A stretch of DNA of 64,000 bases from Sialis fuliginosa (lineage: Eukaryota > Arthropoda > Insecta > Megaloptera > Sialidae), in assembly GCA_961205875.1 (NCBI GenBank), contig OY540818.1:10824761-10888760 (forward strand), read 5' to 3'. Positions 48,570-59,639 of this stretch are shown here, in pieces (position 1 is the first letter of the stretch; each line of letters begins with the position of its first letter). Under the pieces are notes generated by a model that saw only the letters and a program-made list of their open reading frames with translations, had not been told where the DNA came from and did not search any database. The position numbers and the translations under genes are program-made.

Positions 48570-51500
48570 TACAAGAGCTTGTTGCTAAATGGTTTAACGC
48601 TTGTTTTCTTGAAATATGTATAGCAGCCAGAAAAAAATGTTATTATAAAAGAAGAAACATCTATACAGTACATTCTCCTGCTTTTTGCCAAAAGAGATAT
48701 ATCTTTGTAGGGAATTTTTTTGCTTCAAACCTCTTTTACAAAAAAATCATTCTTGAGATATTTTGAAACAAAAAGTTTCCATTTTAATATATCTATTACC
48801 TTTACCCGTTTGTGAAGTTTTTATCATATAATTATTTATTTTATAAGGAAACAATTTAAAAAAAAATTATTTTAAAAGAGGTATAATTTAAAATTATAAA
48901 AATAAATTCAGATATTAATAAAACCAACACTGATTTCATTATCTATAGACATAAAAAGTATCAAATGGCTTTAGGTAATCAAATATTTATTTTAATCATG
49001 AGAAGCATTACAATATACAAAAATAGAACTGAATTTATTCTCCGAACCCAAACGGAGATGTGCAGTTAATATTTGAGATAAAAATAAACTCAATAAGAAC
49101 TAATCGAAAATAGGTCAATAGCACTTTACTGTTTATAATTATTATACAAGTTCAACAAATAGGCTTACCATACTTCCGATTTTCCTTCATTGAATTATGA
49201 TAGCAAGCCTACTTGTGGAATATTAAAAAATTAAGACTATATAACTTTCATGTAATACACTTTTTTCGAGTTACATATTTGCAACTATCACAATTAAAAT
49301 ATTTTAAAGAGTTATAAAACAAACCCAGAATGCAAAGCTTACATTGTTTACAATTTAATAAGTATTATTAATGTTTATTAAATCATGGGCACATGTTTAA
49401 GGTTCGACAGATCAATCTTCCAATTTATTCGATGTACACGATTAATAATTATATTAACATCACATTTGTCAATTATCATCACGTCTTCCGGATTTCAGAC
49501 CATCAATTATTGTTGTTCAAATTATTTATCTGATCAATATTGATAAATTACTTCAACATATTTACTAGCGCAATTTTACAATAAAAATATACAAAGCAGC
49601 ATACATATGTACCTATATTAGGGTTGCACGCTAAAGCGAAGCCGAGACTGTCTAAAATTTTGACGGGACGAGACCGAAACGATATTAATTTTATTAATAA
49701 GTTTCGTCTTCAAATATTATCAATAATAAGTAAAGATTTTTCTATGTTTATTAAGTAATAATAAATAAATAAGTATTTTTTATAGAAAAATTCATACGAT
49801 ATCGAGATTTTTCTCGGTCTAGATCTCGGTCAAGTATATGAGACGATACCAAAACAATATGGCTTCAATTTTAACGAGACGAGATGGTGACAAGACTACC
49901 CCTTGTGTAAGGGGGAGGGGTGACATCCCAATTTTTTTTTTCAAGATATCTCAAGAACGACACATGTTACGTGAAAATTTTATAGAATATATTTTAAAGA
50001 GCATTTAATTTCCTATTTAATTTCCTATTTCCTTTTGTTGTAAAATATTCCCTTACAAAGATTTATCTCAATTTGCTTTAAAAATCATGTTTTGTTTTTT
50101 TAAATTGTTTTGTAAAATTGTGTAAAAATTTTAATTGTTTAATAATTAACCGCACTGTGCATTTACTTGGCAGATGTTTTTTTTTCAATACCAAACATTA
50201 AACCTATATATGTATTTGCAAAAGACTTGACTAATACAATAGTTAGGAATCAAAGAAAAAAGTGGAGTATGCATCATTTTTGAATAGTTGGAATTGATGA
50301 TTATTTCTTGAGTAAAAAAATATTTTATTTTATTTGCTTCTATCCAAAATACTCCAGATATCATTGTAATATGCAAAGAAAAATACGAAACTAGGTAATA
50401 AAGCTCATAATACAAGAGAAAAAAGTTCTTTGAATCGACATAAGACCTATGATGTTGTAAAAAGCTGAAATCTTAAACCGTCCTCAAGATACCGCTTTTC
50501 AAAGTTTGAAGATATATTATTCTCATAAAAATTTATCTTGAATGACATACTATCTATTCTGAAATATACACAACACAACAATTTAAAAATATTTTTAACG
50601 AATGTCACAAATTTTCAAAGAAAATAATTACCAACAATTTGTCATTAACAATACAATATTTTTTTATTAATTAAGTTTTGTAAGTACATCTTCTACTAAA
50701 ATTTTAATATGATTTTAAGTTGAAATTTAACTAATTAATTATCAGAACTACACATATGTTACAAACACATATATCTAAATATATGTGTGCATGTATATAT
50801 AATTAAAATTGCTGTTTATTATTTTATTGCAAAATCTTCTGAATAAACAATTTATAGATAAAAATAAATACATAATTTTTAATCGTTTCTACTTATCTCT
50901 AGAGGAAATATTTATTATTTAACTGGATAAATGTGAGCATGTACATACTACATGATATAAAACATTAAACCGATAAACAAATAAAAAAGAATTTGATTCT
51001 TTTATATCTTCAACAGGTCTAATTGTAAGATAAATTCGTGCTTTTCGAGATGAATATTATTCTCAACACAACTATAGTGAGTTTTTAAGGTAAATCCTCT
51101 CTGCTTATTACATTTTATATACTAGATACATGCTATGTTTCGTATTTATTTTGTACAAATGGCCAATTCGCGGCTTTACCTGCATTGTATTCGTTTTTAT
51201 GACCATTTATATAATTTATAAAATCTAAATACCGTTAATCTGAAATAATTTTTAACCCTATTAGAGCTGAACTTTGATAAAGCTTGAAATTCAGCCTGTA
51301 TAATATGTATAAGCAGTTATGTAACGTATTAATGTTTGCGACATAACAGGAAGACACCTATGGAATTTCACGTTTCTAAGTCCAGGACGTTGATGAGTCA
51401 GTCACTCAGGATTTATTTCTTTACATTTATAGATAAAAACTTATTTAAGAATGCTAATTTAAAAATAAATAGAGTATGCTTACTGTTGATATTATAAATT

Positions 51501-51690
51501 CAGACAAAAAATCACAAAACTTTATTTAAGAACAAAAATTTAAATTCAAAATTTCCACATAACATCAAACAACAATGAGAAACAAACAAAAATGTATTCA
51601 CTTTAATAAATCAACTATAGTTCATTTTAATTTATCAAAAAGTTCAAACCAACACAAAAACAAAAGAAAAGCAGTTGGAAAACGTAAATA
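48570..51690. other. AT-rich non-coding sequence with two degenerate repeats
   Basis: 49621-49910 begins AGGGTTGCACGCTAAAGCGA and contains repeated GACGAGAC/CTCGGTCTAGATCTCGGTC motifs, probably a degenerate transposon. 50440-50520 resembles one arm of the foldback at 35951 (CTTAAACCGTCCTCAAGATA). No gene supported. Confidence 0.4.
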
Positions 51691-51699
51691 GACACAGTC

Positions 51700-51880
51700 A
51701 CAAAAAACACGCGTACGAAAAATCACTCGCTGCAAATCCGGGTGAAGATTTTTTTTGTTAACGAAAGACTTGACAATACCGCGGCAACTGAATTCGGCAC
51801 ATCACTGGCTGATATCGTGACAAACTGCTCGCCTCTATGTCAGTCAGGGTCGTAAGGTCATTTAGCCATAACAATATCAA
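51700..51880. promoter_or_regulatory. GC-richer island, candidate promoter or 5' exon
   Basis: A compact block (ACGCGTACG, AATCCGGGTGAAG, CCGCGGCAACTGAATTCGGC, GCTCGCCTCTATGTCAGTCA) stands out from its AT-rich flanks and has no inverted ends. On the minus strand it contains TCAGTT, the insect initiator consensus, so it could be a distant AKHR promoter. On the plus strand CCGG|gtgaag is a usable donor. Neither reading is supported by anything else. Confidence 0.2.
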
Positions 51881-52220
51881 GACCCAATGATACGAACATA
51901 CATGTAAATTGTTACATTTTCGTTTTTATTTTATTAGAAGTAATATTCAGCAAATATCTCGTTGATCTGATAATCGATAGATGGCAGCATTAGTACACAA
52001 ATATTTGATTGTTAAAATATTTTAATTCATTAATTTTCGTGGATATAAATAATATCAAATTAAATGCTGCTGAAAGATTTTTTAAACGCTCTATTCGAGA
52101 TAATATTTTAATCTTATTTTATAAATATTAACATCTCTTGAGTAATTTATTTACTTTTCTTCAAACATCAATGATTTGTTGAAGTTAAAATTTGTTGTTT
52201 AAATATTAGTTTTCTCTCTA

Positions 52221-52620
52221 TAGTCTGTTTCATTTAAGATTGCAGCGGTAGCTAACATAGGAAGCATAATACACGCTCCTGATTGGGCAAAACGCTAGAC
52301 AGATTCACAAATTTTCACTGACGCAATACATCATGTTGCCTTGAAAACAAATGCAATTAAATTCAAATTGTCAGATTAGTTGTTCTAAAAATGTGTATTA
52401 TATTATCGACATTAGGATATTAGAAAACTAATATTCATAATACAAGTTTTATTTCTTACAAATTTTAGAGTGTTTATAAAAATGATTGGCATTTTTTTAA
52501 CGTGGAGTATCGCTTCTTACTATCTTTATTCTGTGTGCTAGTCTAGTGCGAGAATAAGGCCTGTGTGAATTGTACCGTCTAATCCCCGCCCACTACTGCA
52601 ATCTTAAATGAAACAGACCA
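52221..52620. mobile_element. Tc1/mariner-like MITE (400 bp) with TA target site
   Basis: Left end TAGTCTGTTTCATTTAAGAT(TGCAG) and right end CTGCAATCTTAAATGAAACA(GACCA) are 25-bp inverted repeats with one mismatch, each flanked by TA (52219-52220 and 52621-52622). The interior is non-coding. A scrap of a similar end (TTCTTAAATGAAATAGAGTA) occurs at 62590-62612. Confidence 0.8.
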
Positions 52621-53474
52621 TAGTTAGCATTTTATATCTTAAAATCAATACTAGAAAATAATCTGTTAAATTCACAAATCGTTAATTGTAGGTGACATTA
52701 ATCAACACTCAGCCCAAACGAACTTAAAATTCAACCTTATTGAGGGGTAAACAAATTTTTCTACATTAAAACGAAAACAACACAGAAGGGCCGTTAGTTT
52801 ATTCTAAAAATGTTAAAATTAATCTGGTCAAAAAAATCTAGTTAAATGTATCTTTATCCTCTTCTTATCTGATGTTTCGTTGTATTTTGAATACATAAAT
52901 GTATTTTGGTAGTTGTGTGATTAGTGACTTCTAAAATAATATTAAAATTAAGTTAATTATAATATAAACAAATTTTTTTGTTAAAAATAGTAAAAAATAA
53001 ATGAATATTTTTATACCTGATATGATATTACATAAGTCAACGTTATTTGTTGACATGGAGAAGAAAAAACAATATGAAAAAATAATCAACAACAAAATAA
53101 ATGTGGAGTGTGTTTACGATTCCGTATTATTATATCCGTAAGTAATTGAGATAAATAGACGTTTATACATAAATAAACATACCAGTGTTTCTCAATAAAT
53201 ATTCATGTTAATATTATACTACGAGACACCTATCAAACTGAAAAATTACTTTCTTCACATCGATTTGTTCGTTCTATCAACCAACGTTTCGTCGACATAG
53301 AACGGTCCAATCGACGCGGTTGATGCTATACCTATTATAAGCCAAAATCCATTGATATTTTTAATTTCTCGTTTTGTGGAGTTAGTCGTTTTGCTTTCTG
53401 AATTAATACATGTATGCTTATTATTGATTATTGGAAAACTAAGCTAACCCCAAATATAATATCGAATTTAAATA

Positions 53475-53564
53475 AAAAATCGGGAATGTTCAAATTGTAA
53501 TAAAAGTTATATAGGACAAACTAGAAGATATACAAATATTAGATTTAAAGAACACATCTGTTAA
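53475..53564 (+). pseudogene. GIY-YIG endonuclease fragment of a Penelope-like element
   Basis: The plus frame reads KNRECSNCNKSYIGQTRRYT, then NIRFKEH, then a stop after HIC. A CxxC pair followed by YIGQTxR...RxxEH is the core of the Penelope-type GIY-YIG domain. Only about 30 residues survive. About 180 bp to the left, GTTTCGTCGACATAGAACGG resembles a decayed hammerhead 3' half, though in the other orientation. It is clearly a different, more divergent copy than the one at 22.1-22.6 kb. Confidence 0.55.
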
Positions 53565-53979
53565 GATATACAAATTATAAAAAGTACAAATACCTATACA
53601 TTATAAATACTTTAGTTCATTAACAACATACATATTTTATATGTAACTATAAGTTAGTCTCGCTATATAATAACCGGCTAATAAATCTAAAAAAAATATG
53701 AGTAAATTGACAAAGATAAGCGTTTATGTTATGTTTTATTGTCCTAAATTATCACCATTGTTTTGATTCATAGAATCAAATTTATCCTATTGTACAGATG
53801 ACATTTTTAATTAAAAAAACACTCTCGTTATTTATTACTTCGTTTAGAATTTAGAACTACATAAACCGACAAATGTGCTACAAAAGAACATGAGTGTATT
53901 GCCTTCTACATAAATTTTTCTTCAAATGATTATAAAAGTTGTGCAGATTCAAAACAACAAATAAATAATAATAATAATA

Positions 53980-54096
53980 GAACCTAACGTGTGAATCTGT
54001 CGGCTGAACAGATATATCCTGGGTCTTTCAACTGTCGCCTACCCTGATCACCCGCAGGGCAAACCCTGTATTAAATAAAAATAAAATAAAATAGTT
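53980..54096 (+). mobile_element. 3' tail of a non-LTR retroelement or SINE
   Basis: A non-AT-rich stretch (TCTGTCGGCTGAACAGATAT, CAACTGTCGCCTACCCTGAT, CACCCGCAGGGCAAACCCTG) ends in TATTAAATAAAAATAAAATAAAAT, shown here as an (AAATA)n tail. The A-rich repeat at the end of a GC-richer unit is what target-primed insertions leave. The 5' side begins in an AAT repeat at 53960, so the unit is short. Confidence 0.45.
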
Positions 54097-54779
54097 AAAA
54101 ATTCGTACTATGAATTACCACTGGTATACATTAGTTTTTTTCAACTATATTTCATTAAGAACCGTTTTCAAAAAAGAAATGAACATTTCACAGATAAAAA
54201 GGTAGGTCATAGATACATCATTATTATCTAACATCCCAAAAAAAATCGGTCGCTAACAATAAGTTAAAAATAAGGATAAAAATTCAGAAAGTATTAAATA
54301 CTTTATATACATGTTATAGATATATCTGTAATTTCGTTTTCAATGTACTCTTATCACCACAATATATTATTATCTCATGCGAAAAAGGAATTCTCCCCAA
54401 ACAGAGGCGGATTAAAACAATTTTGCTCTTTTAATTGTAATTTTTTGTGATTGCAATGTTATCACTAGATCTTGTTAATTTTGTTGTTGGTGTATGGGTG
54501 TATTGGGTGGTGTATAGAGGCCTTTAGGATTTACAAAAGTTATTCATAGATTTTTGATAAATATTTTTTTATTTTCATCGAGAAAAAAAACTTATGAGAA
54601 AAAATGTTTCATTGCTAATGAAATTACAATTTTTTTTTACTTATCAGATCAGAATCCCTTTTTCATATTTTTCTCACTATTACGTTAGGAGATATGGGCA
54701 GGAAACAAAATATTTTTATGATTTTTTTTTTGTTTGTTAAACGAAGAATTTAATAATAAAATAAACACTGACACATTTG

Positions 54780-55045
54780 AATTCCATGAAATGTAAGCTT
54801 TCATTTGATACCCCACACACTGGGTTTGAATTTTAAAAAAATTGGTAATCCATTTGATCCTCTTAAAAAGCAACAAAAACTGAATTAAAACTCAAGTCTA
54901 CCAATTACTATAACTACACGAAATCACAGCATTCTAGATCAAACGGTTCAGTAACTATAAGGCTGTTACAGACAGACAGACAGTGTTGATTCCATAAATG
55001 TTCTATTTTCCGATTTCGATACGGAACTTTTAATTTTGTAAAAAA
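54780..55045 (+). repeat. Dispersed-repeat fragment with (ACAG)n
   Basis: Contains ATGTAAGCTTTCATTTGATA and CCCCACACACTGGGTTTGAA, then AAACGGTTCAGTAACTATAA, (ACAG)4 and ATTTCGATACGGAACTTTTA. This combination is a familiar tail of insect dispersed repeats. Class unassigned. Confidence 0.45.
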
Positions 55046-55535
55046 AAGTATATTTCATTTTCATAATCCTGATTATTAATACACTACTGTGCAGGATACA
55101 ATAATCGCTTTAGTTAATGGGAACAACAATGATGTAAAACAGCTGCGGCTTGTTTTCATATTTAATGTTTATTGTTACTCTCATAACGGATGACAGGTTA
55201 TTTAAAAACGAAGTAGTTTAACCAGACGGAACGATACACTTTTTGCAAGAGTACACTTTTAAATATCAATTCATATGTATTTATTTTTAATCGATATTCA
55301 TTCAAAATGTAATTGACAATATGCTCACTTGAAAACAATTTATTTGAATAAGTAATTAAATAGTTAATTCTACTAATTAAACTAATTTCTACACATATGT
55401 ATGTAAATAATTACGTATTGATTGCTCGAATAAGGAGATTGAAATAACAAATAGACTTTGATAAAAAAATAACAAAACTGGACGTCACTGAATTTAGTTT
55501 ATCAAATAAAATATATTCTTGGTCTGCTTTGGGGT

Positions 55536-55750
55536 AATCAAATCTTATGATATTCACATTAACGAACCGGACTCGGGCCAGTCTCGGTCCAATCAAATCT
55601 TATAGTATTCACATTATCGCGCAAGTTTAGATCACGTTTTACTCGGTGATCAGTACTAGAATGATCGAAGACGAACTGAAGTTACTATTCACACTACTGT
55701 ATCGGAGCGGGATTAGACCGAGATCTGACCGATACCTATAGTGTGAATGA
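55536..55750. repeat. Small foldback/tandem repeat with ATTCACA ends
   Basis: AATCAAATCTTATGATATTC and AATCAAATCTTATAGTATTC are direct repeats 55 bp apart. The segment ATTCACATTAACG...GTCTCGGTCCAATC is mirrored on the opposite strand at 55705-55748 (ATTCACACTATAGG...GATCTCGGTCTAATC). Likely a short palindromic MITE with a duplicated end. Confidence 0.45.
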
Positions 55751-56149
55751 TTTCATTGTTTATTGTTTATTTATATTTGATTGGAGCGAGATCGACTAAA
55801 TAATCTAGATCGATCCTAATTAATTAAAATAATTCAAATGAATATATGAAATTATATACATTAAATTAAAGATTTGCTATCGAAGCTCACGTGAAATTGT
55901 TTAATGATTTATTTTTTATTAAAAAATAATAAAATTATTAGCCTTTGGGAAAGGTCTTCTTCTGGTGAGGGTCCCTGGAAGCACCAAGGTTAAAGTGACC
56001 CTGTCAGGCAAACACAGAACGAAAAGTGTTTATTCTGACCTGAAACGGGAAGATCAAACTATAATTTTAAAAATCAGACCAAAAAAAATCTGTTTTATTT
56101 TCAAAAATGATCATATAGGATTTGAAGTATGGCAAGGAGGCAAAACGAC

Positions 56150-56790
56150 GCAAAATTTCGCATCAAGCCAATTTTCAATTAATTTGAATGCAGTCAATGT
56201 CATTTGCGAGCTAAGTAGTTGTAGTTTATGAAAATTACCCCAAGAATAGTATTTTTACCCTCTTAATTACTTTTTATTCGCCTTAAATCTGATTAAACGA
56301 TAAGTTCGTAAATTAATAAATCGAGTAATAAATACTGCATAGAAATAAATTTTTAATTCCCTAATACTGATATAATATGTATGTGTAAATGTGTATGAAC
56401 ATTTCTACAGAATGAGTCGATAGAGTGAATTTCTTCGATATCTTCTCTCTTTTAAGAGATAGAGAAAAAATTCAGATTTTATATGATACTCTAATTATAA
56501 ATGCAGATAGTAATATTTTATTTCTACCTTATTTTTAGTTTAATTTAACACGTAATTCATTTGATAAAAAATGTATTTATTAATAATATTAGATATAGAA
56601 CATATTATGCAATTTATCATTTAAATGTTTAATCAGATTTAAGGGGGTGAAAAAGTAATTAGGAGGGTAAATACTATTCTTGGGGCAATTTTCATAAACT
56701 ACAATTACTTAGTTTTCAAATGAAACCGACTACATTCAAATTAGTTGAAAATTGGCTTGAAGCGGAATTTCGCGAAAAATTTTGAGATTT
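56150..56790. mobile_element. Foldback element with ~155-bp arms
   Basis: Left arm 56150-56302 and right arm 56628-56790 are inverted copies. Shared blocks are CTTCAAGCCAATTTTCAACT-type, GTAGTTTATGAAAATTACCC/GGGGCAATTTTCATAAACTA, AGAATAGTATTT/AAATACTATTCT and TTAAATCTGATTAAAC/GTTTAATCAGATTTAA. The spacer of about 325 bp is AT-rich. The 88-residue plus frame ending at 56231 runs into the left arm, starts at GTG rather than ATG, and is not credible as a gene. Confidence 0.7.
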
Positions 56791-56799
56791 AAATCCACT

Positions 56800-57955
56800 G
56801 TGCGACGTCTACAAGAATTTTGATCTAACCAATATTAATGTGATTGAAAGAGACCTATCAATCGGCTTTTCATGTGTCAATTACTTTACGTCGCCAGAGG
56901 ATGAAATATATCACAAAACAAATACCCGCGTCGTTATGAGTTATGTGATTTATATCCGATGTAATCGAATGCGTCTCGCAAACTCAACATGTCATAGTTT
57001 CTGAAAAATACACGCCATCGCAGATCTAGTTACATTTGATTTTCTTATCATGCATAATAACAAATGTTCGGTTTTTTATATATGTACAATGAACTTGAAT
57101 TTGAAATTGCGACGACAATTTTAATGATGTAGGTATAAGATTGATTGTTGATATGGATACCGTACTTGAGAGAGAAGGTTAGAGTGCAATTGAAATACTT
57201 GTTGAGTATAATGACTTTCTATGCAGATTTATCTTAATTTTGCAAAAATCAAAATTAATCATGATTTCATCGTCTATAATATTCTAACTGCAACGTTAAT
57301 CATGGTTATGATGAATTTTATAAAAATTTAAGATGTCAAGTGCGAGTTGGGCCTCGTGCTATTAGTGTTCCATATCATACAATTTTTCAATTTATTCGGT
57401 AATTTTTAAATAATTATTTTATTTAAACTATTTTTTAATTTGACTTGCACCGGTATTATCAAGTTTAACTAACTGTCATATTATTAACAGAACCAAACAT
57501 TTTACATTTAAATTTTTAATTTTCTATGCTGTTTTTACAACGCATATTATGTACATTTTCATTTAGAGCATAAATATTGATTTAAATCACGTTTGTAATA
57601 TACAAAATTTAGATTAAATGAGCTTTAAATTGATTGATAATACCTGATAAAATAAAAATTAATTTTAACCAACCACTTCTTTTAAAAACTATATATATTT
57701 TTTTTAATTTCAATTTCTTTAGAGGGGGGTAGCACAACTAGAGCGCAAGTGTATTTAACTCGCTTTACCCTCCTATGGCCATCCCTAATTGTATACATAC
57801 TATATATTAGTTTTTCTTTACAATTTAATTTTTTTATTTTTTTTTTTTATATATTTTATTTTTGTCTTCTAGCTCCTCTTGAACTTTTTAGACAGCTTTT
57901 ATACTTTATTGTCATTTTACAATTTAATATTTAATTATCCGTTGAAAGGAATATA
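56800..57955. other. AT-rich non-coding sequence, nothing recognised
   Basis: A brief less AT-rich strip near 56880-57020 and another near 57722-57785 show no domain, terminus or fold I can name. Confidence 0.4.
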
Positions 57956-57965
57956 ATGTTATTAC

Positions 57966-58258
57966 TAGAGATTGGAAAAATAGTTTTTCAACTATTGCGT
58001 AAAAATGCATTTATTGTAATTTTTTTTACATAATATCTCCACCGTTTTCAGAAAACTGGTTTGATTGAACACAATTTGAAATCAACTATTTGCAACTACC
58101 TTTCCAACTGTTTTTAAACTATTTGCGATACTTTTTACTGCTTCGTTTGCACTAATTATTATTAAATCGTAAAAAAAAACTATTTATCAACTATTTTCCG
58201 AAAAAAATTCAACTAGTAACTATTTCATTGAACATAACAACTATTTTTCCAATCTCTA
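57966..58258. mobile_element. Full-length hAT MITE (293 bp) with exact 8-bp TSD
   Basis: Terminal inverted repeats TAGAGATTGGAAAAATAGTT and AACTATTTTTCCAATCTCTA are perfect over 20 bp and are flanked by GTTATTAC on both sides (57958-57965 and 58259-58266). The 8-bp TSD and the TAGAG start fit hAT. The interior has repeated AACTATTT motifs and no coding capacity. A 5'-truncated relative is at 20352-20572. Confidence 0.9.
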
Positions 58259-58269
58259 GTTATTACATA

Positions 58270-59300
58270 CTACAAAATGATTTAATTACTATGCAATAGT
58301 TAATTATTATATGGTTTTTCGACTTGTGGAAAAACCTTTGGGAAGTTTTAACTACAATTTATCTTAATTTAATGTCATAGAAAATACATGTACATTTAAA
58401 AGAGTAATATAACAATTTAAAACAAGATATATATGATGTAAACAGTTTTTATCACGGGCTATAAATTCAATTTAAACAAACATTAAAACATAGTCCAATA
58501 AAATGGTAGCACATTTGTAACACGAGGCGAGTATGTGGGAGTAGTTATTAGCATGTGTGTGTGAGTATGTATAAATATAATAATGATATAAATTGACCCG
58601 CCCCTTCTATGGGCCATTTGTAACGGGGACAAAGTTCGTGGTAAAAACAAGGTTGTCTGTAAAAACAATTTTATGTCTATGTTTTATGAATCAATCGATA
58701 AAAAGATTTTGTTTCAGGGTGGTTTTAAAAATGTGATTATGAAGGGATAATATAAAATAATATGCGATCTTCTTCCAACGAAAAAATATTTTATTTTTTT
58801 TTTATTTAAAAGCAAAAACAGTGATTCTAAAAATGCAGAATTTTAATTTTAATTAATTTTGTAAAATGGGTTTCTTCGTGTATATATTAGGGTTGTATCA
58901 TTTAGGAAAATCAAAAATTTTAAATACTTGTTTTTCTGCACAACAGTTAATTTAATTATTTAATTTGTTGTTTTTGAAACTTTTATGATCCATTATCCTT
59001 TTGTATATGTATTTGATACACTAATCATTTTATCTATAAACAACATTAATAATGCAAAAATGTAGCATCATCAGTGCAATTATATGAACACCAAATAAAC
59101 TGCAATTTTGCCTCATTGACTTCTATGAAAAATAAATACTATTTTTCAATTTTGATTAATGCATTAATGCACATGCATGGACAAATATTTACTTAAGCAT
59201 ATGTATAGGTTGTAATGCAGGAGCGCGAGGTCTAGGGGGCGGCAAATTCCGTGATAAAAGTATTGGTGACATAAAAGATAGTGGTTTGATGAGTAAAAAA
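58270..59300. other. AT-rich non-coding sequence, nothing recognised
   Basis: A less AT-rich strip at 58500-58650 (ACACGAGGCGAGTATGTGGG; GACCCGCCCCTTCTATGGG) carries no recognisable frame or inverted ends. Confidence 0.4.
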
Positions 59301-59309
59301 ACGTTCATA

Positions 59310-59635
59310 TGCGTGGTATTATAAAGAATTCGCTTGAGTGCAATTTAGCTTCCAGTTAACGCTATCTGCTTGGTGTCAAATTGTTATGGAATTGCTCGAT
59401 ATTTTAAAGCAGTGGTAATAAATGTAATTGCTAAGCATTTTATGAGGTACACTTGGCAGCACTTATTTGAAGTCGCTGATTGTACTTATCTCGCATGCGT
59501 CAAGGTTATCATATGTACGATTTCAGTCGCTACACCTGTGAGTGTGTTGTAATTTATATTTAATACCTAGCAGATAGCGTTAGCTGGAAGCTAATTTGCT
59601 ATTGCAGTCTAGCATATTCTTTATAATACTGGGCA
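59310..59635. mobile_element. MITE, same family as 62677-63011 (326 bp)
   Basis: Left end TGCGTGGTATTATAAAGAAT and right end (opposite strand) TGCCCAGTATTATAAAGAAT are inverted. Inside them TTAGCTTCCAGTTAACGCTA and CTGCT.GG are also mirrored (TAGCGTTAGCTGGAAGCTAA). The TGYCCRGTATTATAAAG start is shared with the element at 62677. The right flank is TTA and the left flank ATA. Open frame 59370-59552 lies between the arms and has no recognisable domain. Confidence 0.65.
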
Positions 59636-59639
59636 TTAC

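Noticed and set aside
53280-53330. Third hammerhead (GTCGACGAAACGTTGG on the minus strand)
   Set aside because: Only the GAAAC half is present; no CUGANGA upstream at a workable distance.
55965-56231. 88-residue plus frame (RVPGSTKVKV...)
   Set aside because: It starts at GTG, not ATG, has no recognised domain and runs into one arm of a foldback element.
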